A program made the translations under genes and the position numbers. A stretch of 64,000 bases of DNA from Branchipolynoe longqiensis (taxonomy: Eukaryota; Annelida; Polychaeta; Phyllodocida; Polynoidae): the NCBI GenBank assembly GCA_030323885.1, contig CM059203.1, positions 992,001 through 1,056,000 of the forward strand, given 5' to 3'. This document shows positions 32,941 through 42,372 of this stretch, piece by piece. How positions within the stretch are numbered: the stretch's first letter is position 1; each line of letters starts with the position of its first letter. A model generated the notes under the pieces. That model had not been told where the DNA came from. It saw nothing but the letters and a program-made list of their open reading frames with translations, and did not search any database.

Positions 32941-33770
32941 TTTGCGCGCGCGCAAATTGCGCGCGCGCAAATTTCTAACACTTGTGCACGCGAGGGTTCT
33001 CGGTGGTAAAGCGTTGCTTAGCGACTAGCTAAGCAACGATAGGGGTTCGGGCGTTCGAGGCCAGACCCGGCGGACGTGTTTCTACTCGCTCCGTCGTTTT
33101 CCACCGATATTTAGGCTTTTTAGGGTCAAAATTCTAAACTAAATTATCGAAACAACACGGGAGGGAACGGGAGACCTTCGTTACTATTTATGTTGGTATC
33201 CTTGTTAGTCTTTGGTTAAGAATAAATCGTGAGCTGTTGTAAAGGTGAATCAGGACGTTCCTTGCATTCTTTCCTATCCTCCAGTCTTATTGTAGATTAA
33301 CCGCTATGGAACCTATATTCGATTGCTTTCTATGAACTGAGAGGCCTTAAGCCTAAGTCGGCCTTCTGCAAGTAATGCACCCCTCTGCGGGAATCTAATA
33401 ACTGACGCATTTACAGAATTAACGTAGTGTTACTTTTAGGCTAGAACCACGACACATAAGGTAAATTAAACAGTAGTGACAGCGGCAGCAACTCGTGCTG
33501 GACTGCGCATATTTGGATTCATTTAGTAACCTTCATAATATCACCAACGACGGCGGCGGCAGCCAGTAGTTGAAATAACCTAATATAAATACACTTTAGG
33601 CCGATAAATGCGCACGGTGGCAAATCTAGTATTTAGACGATACTCTGGCTGGCGCCTACAGTACGGGACGGACACCGACGACGGAATACGCGCAGGCGGG
33701 CGGTAAGGCTACGATGGCGGCGGCGGGCCAAGGAAATTCACATGGAAACAATTAATTATATTAACACATT
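32941..33770. mobile_element. ~830-bp insert in the LINE, unclassified
   Basis: It separates two codon-contiguous parts of LINE ORF2. It starts with a strong palindrome of GC dinucleotides (32943-32977), followed by a tRNA-like stretch at about 32990-33070 with hairpin TTGCTTAGCGACTAGCTAAG and a B-box-like GCGTTCGAGGCC. At 33258-33320 it contains the reverse complement of the DIRS-flank sequence at 23420-23490 (CTGGAGGATAG, GAATGCAAGGAACGT). No protein recognised. It may be a long tRNA-derived SINE or a composite. Confidence 0.5.
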
Positions 33771-34420
33771 AGGCTCGCCTTAAGCGGGGGTGGAATAGCC
33801 CGACGGTTAAATATATATTGGGTATCTCTGGCTCTTCTGTACATAAGTGATAGGAGATGTGAATCTCTTCTAACCATTAGGTAATCTAGGTTTGCTTTGT
33901 CATGCATTTCCTGTACACTTAGTGTTTTGCCCCAATAAATTGTTCTTAACACCCGGTTTTGGATCCTTTGTAGCTTAGTCAGTTGCTGCTTTGTGAGCAA
34001 TCCATTAATTATATCATAATAGTCTATTATTGGTAGAACTGTTGATTTATACAGCAGTAGGGCAGTGTTTTCGCTTATGAAGCTCCGCATCTTCCTGATT
34101 GTAGTCATATTTAGTGCCAATGATTGAATTAGTCTAGCCAGCTGTTGATTCCCATTTAAGGTAGAATCAATCACTGTTCCTAAGTACCTGTATGCACTTG
34201 CCTCCTTAATTTGATTTCCGCCAATATGCAGTGTTATGGGTTGTGCCCTTGCCTTCCTTGATTTGGTGCCATAAATGACAAACTCAGTTTTATTGGTGTT
34301 AAGGGATAGTTTGTTTTCACTACACCACAGGTTAACCCTGGTCAGCACTGTCCGAACCTGATCGGTCGCTATTTGGAAATCTTTATTGTGTACTGTGAGT
34401 GCTGCATCGTCTGCAAATAA
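33771..34420 (-). CDS. LINE reverse transcriptase, motif C and thumb
   Basis: Open from 34420. It begins with the catalytic LFADDAAL box (YADD-type motif C), then …LWCSENKLSLNTNKTEFVIY, a GNQIKEASAYRYLGTVID stretch typical of the RT thumb, and a C-terminal LQRIQNRVLRTIYW. The frame ends at the 32941-33770 insert. The GVPQGS region (motif B) and roughly 30 residues that should precede LFADD are missing at the junction with the GC-rich element. Confidence 0.85.
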
Positions 34421-34465
34421 CCGGCCGCCTAGCTGCTCTTAGCCACTCGCCTCCACTCACCCTCC

Positions 34466-35622
34466 TTGCATGACACCATTTCTTCTTTTTGGCTATCTTC
34501 ACTACGCCTCCACGCCTCCATGCCTCTGCGCCTCGCCCCTGGGACCTACCACCCAGCCATGCCCGCCGCTGCACGAGGACGGGGCGGCCCTGCCGGCCGC
34601 CGAGGCACCCGTCGGGGGAGGAGCGCCTCTGCCGCCTCACCCGATGCCGCCTCCGCGACCTCGTCCACGCCCAGCCTCCAGTCGGAGGTCACCTCATGGG
34701 CGTCCTCAGTGGATGCCAGGAGGGACGCTCAAACACAGGCTATGGAGCGCCTCACCGCGCTCGTGGAGGCGATGACAGTCACGCCTCACCGGACGCCCGC
34801 CCCGGCCCCGCCTCCAGCCTCAGCATACAACCACATCGCCGACATCATCCAGGAGCTGGCCCCCCCAACACACGCCCGCCTCCGCCGCTGGTGTGGGATA
34901 TCCTCGGTGCGGGATATCCTCGACTCCGACGAGGTGCAGAACACTACCCGCGAAAAGGTATTCCAGCAGGATACATATTCCCACACGACCTCATCGAGAG
35001 GGGGCCGGAGGGGAAGGCACTAAAAAGGGGCGAGGCGTCCATGGAGGAATACAACCTCGCCCTCCGGATGCTGGAGTCTCACCCAGCCTTCCCCTCCGAC
35101 TCCATCCCCAGCCTCCTGCACCACAACCTCACGGTGCAGCGAGACTGTGTCACCCATCCGTGGCCAACCGTCTGACGGTACTCGGAGACCATATCCGCCT
35201 GGGTCGCGGACGGCCGGCTCTCGGACGGCTGGCACGACCCATTCGCCATCAATGCAGTGCGGCTGGACGTGATAACCGCCCCCGTGACAGCATCAGGGAG
35301 CTCCCGAGCTGCCGCCCCCTGTGCCGCATCCTCCCGCCCGGCCGCCCCCAAGACTCGACCAACCAACTCCGACCCGTGCACCCTATACACCCAAGAGGCG
35401 TACGGCATCCCCTGCCCCGCATGGAACAGGGACCCCACCTCATCCGACCTCGCCCCGGCTGGCGAGGCGCACGGGGACCAGGGCGCCAGGAGGAGGCATG
35501 CCTACGCATATTGCGCCAACGTGCGCCGTATCCTCACCATCCACAGTGAGGCGGTGTGCTTCACAAAGCGCACCCGGGAGCGCGCCTCAGCCACCCCCGC
35601 CATCACCTCGCCGGATTTTTAG
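34466..35622 (+). CDS. Gag-like protein of GC-rich DIRS element, broken
   Basis: Starts Ala/Arg/Pro-rich, then a helical LTALVEAMTV region, then a conserved part shared with copy 2: FPHDLIERGPEGKALKRGEA, YNLALRMLESHPAFPSDSIP, WNRDPTS and HAYAYCANVRRILTIHSEA. It is broken by a frameshift near 34950-35000 and by an in-frame TGA near 35173, where copy 2 has a Cys codon. Reading resumes in the same frame to 35622. The role (nucleocapsid-like) is inferred from position only. Confidence 0.6.
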
Positions 35623-36430
35623 TCCGGCGGCGGCGACCCACCCCCTCGGCCCGGGCCCCGCCCCCCCCAACACATCGCCTGGAGGACCCCCCCCCCCACC
35701 CCGGCCCCACCCCCACACCTGCTGCCGCCCAGAAGGCCGAGCACCCGACCCCCCTCCCTAGGCGACCGGAAGTCGCCCGCCGAGCAGCTCCCCACTGTCC
35801 CGACCATGACACTACTCACGCCACCCGCCCAGCACCCGACCCCCTCCCTAGGCGACTGGAAGTCGCCCGCCGAGCAGCTCGCCACCGTCGCGACCATAAC
35901 AACCACCACCCTGCCCATGTCAACCGCCTTCCTCTCATCTCGCCGCCATCCCCCGCCGGCCGAGTACCTCACCACAATCACCACCCTGTCCACCCTCCTG
36001 TCACATCCACACCCCCCGCTGGCCGCGGCGCTCGCCACAGGCCTCACATCTCAGCCGCCCTCCTCCCCTCCACCCCAGATAGGCTCTCCGCCGTCTCTCA
36101 CATCTCTGCTGCCCCTCACATCTCTGCCGCTCACATCTCGGCTGCCCCCCGCCCCTGCCATCGCCCCCACCCCCATGGCCCCCGCCCCGGCGACACTGCC
36201 TACCTCCTCCACCTCCCCGGCCTCCAAGCCCACGCCTCCCCCTCCACCCATGAATTTGACCTCCCCCTCGCCCGTCCCTGCCGCACCTCCTCCCCCACTC
36301 CCCCCTCCTTCCCCTCCCCCCCGGCACCCCCCTCCCTCCCTCCAGGACACCCTCCCCGCCGCCCCCTCCTGCGGCCCCACCCCCCAAGCCTACCGCCCCA
36401 CCCTCCTCTCCATATGGCCCCACCTATCGG
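35623..36430 (+). CDS. Proline-rich linker of GC-rich DIRS element
   Basis: About 800 bp of extremely C-rich sequence. All three plus frames give Pro/Ser/Ala/His-rich low-complexity peptides. Which frame is real cannot be decided. It contains a duplicated block (TAGGCGACCGGAAGTCGCCC at about 35759 and a near-identical one at about 35848). It is absent from copy 2. Confidence 0.35.
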
Positions 36431-38101
36431 GCGCCGCCTGAAGCCGCCACCCCACCTTCTCCCGGGCCTACCAGACCCTCCGTGCTGTGGGCCTCCCCAA
36501 TTTTTTGGCCGCCCGCATCCCCCTTCCCTCAGGCCTCCACATCCCCACCTGGCAAAGCCGCCTCCGAGGGCACCCCGACAAGGACCTAGTCGACCTCCTG
36601 GAGTTTGGCTTCCCCGCAAATTACTCTGCCAGCACACCTCCCCGCCCCACCTACACCAACCACCGTGAAGCCCCGGAGCATCAGGTCCACCTCCGGGACT
36701 TCATAACCACCGAGCTTGCCCACGGCGCCCTTCCTCGCCCCTCCCTTCACCCCCTGTGCCCAGGTCTTGCCCATGATGACCTGCCCCAAATCCGAGCCCG
36801 GTAAGAGGCGAGTCACGTCGACCTTTCCTACCCTCCCAGGGGCAGCGTTAATGCCGGGATACCCTGCCGCGAGTACCTGGGTAGGCCCCACGCCTGCAGG
36901 CTCCCCTCCGTGGCCGACGTGGGCCGCCGCCTCATCGGAGAGGGCACCAGGGCCTACACCTGGACCACGGACATATCCAGGGCGTACCGCCAGCTCCGGG
37001 CGGACCCTCTCATGCCCCTTATATGGGATCGCCTTTGAGGGGGCCACCTACATCGACCTCACCCTCCCTTTCGGCTGCCGCTCCTCGGGCGCCGCCTGCG
37101 TGAGGGTGACCGCTGCGGTGGCCTGGATCCTCCGGCGCGAGGGCTTCCACGCCCTCGTCTACGTCGATGACTTTGTCGGGTGTGAACTCACCTACCTGAG
37201 GGCCCGCCAGGCCTTCGACGGCTTCATCGCCCTCGTCGGTGCCCTCGGCCTGGAGGTCGCCTCAGGAAAGTGCCATCCCCCGGCGGTGCAGGTCTCCTGG
37301 CTGGGCTTCGCCATTGATAGCGAAGCCATGATGATCCGCATCGCCCCCGACAAGGTCGACGAGCTCGTCGCCGACTGCGAGGCCCGAGTCGCCCAGCCCA
37401 CCCTCGGGCGCCAGGAGCTGCAAAGCATCCTCAGCCGCCCCAACCACGTTGGCGGCTGCGTTCTTCCCGCAAGGAAATTCATGGCCCGCCTCCTCGTAGA
37501 CCTGCGTAACTGCCACGGGTTCGCCACCATCACCCTCGGGGACGACGCCCTCCGGGACCTCACATGGTTCGCGGCCTATGGGCGCGCCTCCAACGGCCTC
37601 CACCTCCTCCGCGCGCCAGGGACCCGGAGGATCATCATAGAGTGTGACTCCTGCCTCAACGGGGGTGGAGCCTACTCCTCCTCATGCTGCTACGCCCGAG
37701 GGTACTGCGAGGCATTCCGGGCCCGCTTCCCGAGCATCCACGAGCTGGAGGGGGTCAACCTGGTTGTCGCGCTCCGCGCCATCCTCCCAGCTGACGTCAC
37801 GGGGGCCAACATTGTCGTGAATATGGACAACATGGCCTCCGCCGCCTGCCTCGACTCGGGGCGGGCCCGGGACACCACCCTCGGGACATGTGCCCGGGAG
37901 CTCTGGCTCATGGCCGCCGAGGGCTGCTTCGAGCTCACCATCATCCACAAGCCCGGGCCCGACCTCATCCTCACCGACGCCCTCAGCCGCGCTCACCTCC
38001 CTGGACGCTGGGCGGTCGTGGCCCAAGACAAGGTCGCCTGCCTCGGGCTTGTGCACACTTACCCCAGCCACGACGACTTCCCATATAACCCGGGCCTCTA
38101 A
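36430..38101 (+). CDS. RT–RNase H of GC-rich DIRS element, frameshifted
   Basis: RT starts near 36487 with the LDLL..GFP-type entry (DLLEFGFPANYSA, NHREAPEH). A second frame carries SVNAGIPCREYLGRP, then TWTTDISRAYRQL (motif A). From 37027 the frame of 36716-38101 carries LPFGCRSSGAA (motif B) and the catalytic VYVDDF at about 37157-37174. It continues into RNase H with IIECDSCLNGGG, VVNMDNMAS and LTDALSRA, which supply the acidic residues. At least two frameshifts (near 36800 and near 37027) break the RT. RNase H is intact to the stop at 38101. Confidence 0.8.
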
Positions 38102-38103
38102 CT

Positions 38104-39050
38104 ACAGGATACGTCGCCTCCGAGGTCGCCGCCGTCGACGGGCTGCGCATCGCTGCCCTCGCCCCATCCACCTGGAGGAACCGTCGTCGACAGGCCCGGA
38201 GTTATGTCCAGTTTGCCTCGGGCCACCACTGGGACCCTGTGGCCCCGATGCCCTTCGATGTCGCCGCCTACACCGCCTCACTCTGTGCCCGCCCCATCGC
38301 CCCCGCCTCCGTCTGGTACGCCCTCTCCGGGGCGCGCTCCTGGCTGGAGGCGGCCGGGGGCGATCCCACCGCATTCGGCTCACGCCTTGCGCGAGACGTC
38401 TGTCGCGGGGGCGAGCAGGCCTCCGGGCACGTCGCCTGGCCTGCCACACCGCTGACGCCCGCCTCCCTCATGGCCGTCGCCCACCACCTCGCCCTCGCCG
38501 GGCCCTCGGGCGTCGTCCCTTGGGCCGCCCTGCTCCTCGGGTACTACGGGATGCTACGGCAGGCCAGCCTCCTCTCCCCCAGCCCCGAGGTGTTGGGCGG
38601 CCCCCACATCATCACACATGCCGATGTCGCCCCCGCCCCCGGGGGACTGCGCATCACCCTGCGGAGCTCAAAGACGATTGCGCTGCCCTCGGGGCGGTGG
38701 CCCTCTTCATCCCTGCTTCCCCGGGCCACCCTCTCTGCCCCGTGGCAGCCTGGGCCGCCTCCGTCGCCCTCGTGCCTACCTCCGCCACCGACCCCGCCTT
38801 CATACTGCCCACGGGTCGACCCCTCGACCCTCGGACACTGACTGCCATCCTGCGAGGCGCCCTCACGGCCCTCGGGGTGCCCGCCCCCGATGGGTACACC
38901 CTCCACAGCCTCCGCCGGGGGGCGGCTCAGGCATACCAACGCACCGGCGTCCCCCTCGGGGATATAATGGAGCACGGCACCTGGCTTTTATTCCAACTCC
39001 TGCCTTTCTCTCCTCCTTCGTCACGTATCGGTCGTAATGCTCCCCCTTGA
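38104..39050 (+). CDS. Tyrosine recombinase of GC-rich DIRS element, C-terminus lost
   Basis: The N-terminal domain has APSTWRNRRRQARSY and FDVAAYTASLC, then ARSWLEAAG. The core has GYYGMLRQASLL (first catalytic Arg), then after a frameshift near 38690 LTALGVPAPDGYTLHSLRRG (His and second Arg) and GDIMEHGTW. Immediately after HGTW the coding sequence runs into the 3' terminal direct repeat, and the segment that should carry the catalytic Tyr (present in copy 2 as SSDEVYAYL) is missing. Confidence 0.78.
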
Positions 39051-39246
39051 CTTTATTGCTTATTGACTTTTTATCCTCATTGATATTGATCTATTGATTG
39101 TACATCCTTATTGACCTTGAGTGATTATTGTTGATGATTACCCTTGATGACATTATTATCCTACTTAACATTGCTGCACTCACCTTCTTTGAATAAAGTG
39201 CTTTTATTCCAATTCCTGCCTTCCTCTCCTCCTTCGTCACGTATCA
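38984..39246 (+). repeat. Direct repeat pair at 3' end of GC-rich DIRS element
   Basis: CTTTTATTCCAACTCCTGCC followed by TTTCTCTCCTCCTTCGTCAC, then GTATC, at 38984-39033. It recurs with two or three changes at 39200-39246. The 165 bp between is AT-rich with TTGAC motifs and AATAAAG. Split direct repeats are known in Ngaro/PAT-like DIRS relatives; whether this is such a repeat or a rearrangement is not decided. Confidence 0.7.
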
Positions 39247-39979
39247 ATAGTCCTGATAGTTGACTCAGTGTCATTAAGTTTTGTGCATTGTTTCCTATTA
39301 GTTAAGTAGTTGGCCATGAATGTACAGGTTTTCTTCCCCAATCCTGCTTTCTGGATTTTCTGCAATAGTATTCTATGGTCAATTGTATCGAAAGCTTTTT
39401 TGAAGTCGAGGTATACTGCAATTGTAAGTTCACCTTTGTCCATGTTGGTCAATAACTCATCCATAAGAGAGGCCAATGCCCCAGTTGTTGATTTGTCTTT
39501 TCTAAATCCATTTTGTTGGGTGGTTAGGTAATTTGAAGACTCTAAAATTGTTTTTATCTCATCATGTATTATTTGTTCTATGATTTTGCCAGGAAGAGGG
39601 AGAATAGATATTGAGCGCAGCTCACTACAGTATCTTGGGTTAGTGGTCTTTGGGATGGGTGAAACTGTAGCTAGTTTCCAGCTTTCCGGAAAAATACCAG
39701 TGTTGACCACTAGGTTATACAGGTGAGTGAATTCATTTATAAGTGCAGTAATTGAAACCTTCATCAGGGCTGAGCTGATGTCTTTAATGCCAGATGACTT
39801 ATATGCTAATGCAGCATTGACCTTTCTGAGGATTTGCTCCTGTGTTATCTCAGTCAAATCATACGTCTGATCATTGGTGGTGACCCTGTAGGTGTCCTGA
39901 CTATCTACAGCCTGGTCAAACTTTCTGGCAAGATTCTCACCCACATCAATAAAGTAGTTGTTAATCTCTTCTGCCAGGA
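39246..39979 (-). CDS. LINE reverse transcriptase, fingers and motif A
   Basis: From 39979 the minus strand reads AEEINNYFIDVGENLARKFD, then GIFPESWKLATVSPIPK, LRSISILPLPGKIIEQII, QNGFRKDKSTTGAL, and AVYLDFKKAFDTIDH (motif A). This order is diagnostic of LINE RT. It stops just before motif B at the GC-rich element. Codon 1 of this piece joins in frame to the piece ending at 49436 once the Gypsy element and one AGGA are removed. Confidence 0.85.
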
Positions 39980-41452
39980 TGTAAAATATTTGGGAATTTT
40001 CGGGTGGTTTATATTTCATGCTCTGAAGACAAGGACCTGCCGGGTACAGGCCAGGTCACCTGACTGGTACCTGGTTGCATTGGTACCCTGCAGGCAAGGG
40101 CCTGCCGGATACAGGCTGGGTCACCTGGCTGGTACCTGGTTGCATTGATACTCTGCAGCCAAGGGCCTGCTGGGTACAGGCTGGGTCACCTGACTGGTAC
40201 CTGGATTTTAACCTATAAATAAGGGTGCATGGCACGTGCACGCTCTCTCTCACCACCACCACCAGCCAGCCCAGACTGTGTACATGTGCTTGTAGCAACT
40301 TTAGTTTTGGGATTAAACCATGTGAGTACAATATTGTGTCTTCTTGTGTGATATTTTAGTTACTGAGCCCAACAAGTTATAATATTACTGGATGCCCGGC
40401 CACGTTTGGGACACCAGATAATACCACAGAAACTCTCCCCTTCATATCACTTATCTATCAACTCATTAACCAATGCTAAGGAAGAATGAAGACAAGACAC
40501 AGATAAACAGTGGAGAAGTTGTGCTTTACTAACACCAACTCCTGTCCACCTACCAGTGACCTATCATCCACACCCCTTGCCTTCTAGCCACACAATATCT
40601 CATTACCACTTTAGCCTGTATAGAAAGCAGTGCCTACAGCCCATGGGACAGGAGTCCTATGGCTGTGTACACACTCAATTGGAATAGATGAATTTTGATA
40701 GCATCAGACAAAGTGTCTGGGGTTCCTGCTCAAGAGTAGGTGTGTCTCACTCAAGAGCCAGGAGTAGAGTGATCTCTCTTCAGTGTGTCTGAAGCAGAGT
40801 CTAGAAATAAGATCTTGGTTTGAGGCTAGTGTGGTCAGAGGGCCAATGGGATGCAGGTGACTGGGCAGTCCACAGCCAGCCAATCAGGCACCTCCACAGT
40901 CAGGGTGGGTGGCACCCTCCCCCAGTAGGGGTGGCTGTCACTCAACCCAGCTGCAGGTGGTGCCCTGTGTGTATATGCAAATTAGGCTGGTGGACCTGCC
41001 CAGTGGTCCAGGAAGGGGGGGCAGGTAGCTATACAGTTACAATAGATCTCTGTTAAAATGGTCTTTTCTCCAATTGCACTCTTTATGAATGCATTGAGAA
41101 GTATTTCAACACTCATGTACTGTCTCTTATTTAGGAACATTTCTTCATTAATCTTAGACATCACATATGAACATATATCTCACACAGCTTATATCATGTC
41201 ATAATGGGAGTGGGATATTATTACTTTTAGTTTACATAACATCGTCCCCACTCCGTCGCCCAAGAATAATAATGCTGTCTGCCAATATACAATTCTAAAC
41301 CGAAAATCCATATATTTTTACAAAGTGATTTTGGAAGTAGATAGTTGATATATCTAAAGGATATGTGTAGAAATTCTCTGACAACTATTTCAATTTAATC
41401 TAACAGCATAGACTTTAATACCATCAATTGTTCTGAATAAACAAACTTTTCA
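39980..41452 (+). repeat. Gypsy left LTR, with a 945-bp insert
   Basis: The LTR is split: 39980-40377 and 41323-41452 match the right LTR. It contains three tandem ~61-bp units (about 40029-40205) with 'gtacctggttgcattg', which sit upstream of a TATA box (CCTATAAATAAGGG, near 40212-40226) and could be enhancer repeats. The left-hand 39 bases also happen to be open with the LINE frame. Confidence 0.88.
40378..41322 (-). mobile_element. Probable solo LTR inside the Gypsy left LTR
   Basis: The 945 bp absent from the right LTR is flanked by AAGT on both sides (40374-40377, 41323-41326). Read on the minus strand it begins TGTAAAAATATATGG and contains AGTAAAGCACAACTTCTCCA in an R/U5-like position. 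It also contains CTGGTGTCCCAAACGTGG near its end, reminiscent of a primer-binding region. No protein. A solo LTR of a different family is the best reading; it is inference. Confidence 0.5.
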
Positions 41453-42372
41453 GTGGTGACCACGACGATTTTAACTCCAACTTCTGGGCTAGGTGTCTGA
41501 TTTTGTCCACATGATAGACATTTTTTTGTACGCGCATGTTGGTTTCACATGGGCTGACGGGTGGTTGTGTGGAGAGTGCCACGTATGCGCACATTAGTTT
41601 GGTGTGCAACGTGTAAATTTGTTCTGTGTAGTGTGTGAGGTTCACATTGGGTTGACGTGTATGATTGCATTTGTGGTAGGCATACATTATTTTTGTGATA
41701 TTTATGTCATTCACAATGTTTTATTTTACATGCTGAAATGCAGTTGGTGCTTGTAAGCAAGACATGAACACTCTGCCTTTACAGAACATATTTTCTTTAA
41801 TTTAAACTGCTATAACTTTCTTAATATTACTTTATGAAAGTTGTATGACTGTCAGGTTTAAGATCTGTCCAAGCCATTTCTGTTGCTATTTGTTCATTGA
41901 GATAGTGTACATTCCTTTTTAAGCAAAATATTTTTTAATTTGTCACATACCTACTGATAAAATAGGAATTAGATGCATTTCAGGTGTCCAATATAATTTA
42001 TATGTGTTAAACTATGATTATATTGTCCTTCACTGGTTCTCTTTACTTTTGGAAATTGACATGGTGTTGTAGGCCTAGGCCTAATGTTTGCCAAATGAAA
42101 TATTGGATTGACAGCAGTTCATGTGAATATAGGGAATGCTAAAAACATATTGCAGCATAAACAATTTTGGCATTGACATGATGATGACTGTTCATGAAGT
42201 TCTGCCTAAAACAAAACAAAAAAACACTACCACAACACAAGGTGTTCTTCTATTGATACTGACATAACATATTGATATAACAACTATGTAACTACTATGT
42301 TTCAGCCCTATCGAAGGTGTCCATTGATATCCATTCCAGTGAAATAGAATTTATTCAAACAAACAGAAATTT
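41453..42372 (+). other. Gypsy leader/gag region, no ORF
   Basis: 920 bp between the left LTR and protease, where gag should be. No long plus-strand frame and no CCHC zinc knuckle seen. Either gag was lost or this is a non-autonomous derivative that kept pol. Confidence 0.55.

Larger units (their letters stand above)
34421..39245 (+). mobile_element. GC-rich DIRS-like retrotransposon, copy 1
   Basis: A 4.8-kb element, very GC-rich, inside an AT-rich LINE. Plus-strand order: gag-like (34466-35622), a proline-rich linker, RT and RNase H (36430-38101), and a tyrosine recombinase (38104-38975). That is a DIRS-order architecture, but it differs from the AT-rich element at 23420-30530 in every protein. 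The 3' end carries AATAAA and a ~48-bp direct repeat (38984-39033 and 39200-39246). Copy 2 is at 57683-60575. Frameshifts and stops make it inactive. Confidence 0.85.

Noticed and set aside
35603..36637. Long Gly/Arg-rich minus-strand frames opposite the GC-rich element
   Set aside because: Antisense shadows of a C-rich plus-strand sequence. GC-rich DNA has few stops. The plus strand carries RT, RNase H and recombinase motifs.
36716..36960. Plus-strand peptide rich in Pro/Thr before the RT palm in the same open frame
   Set aside because: The real RT residues (CREYLGRP, TDISRAYRQL) lie in another frame here, so this is out-of-frame readthrough before the frameshift near 37027.
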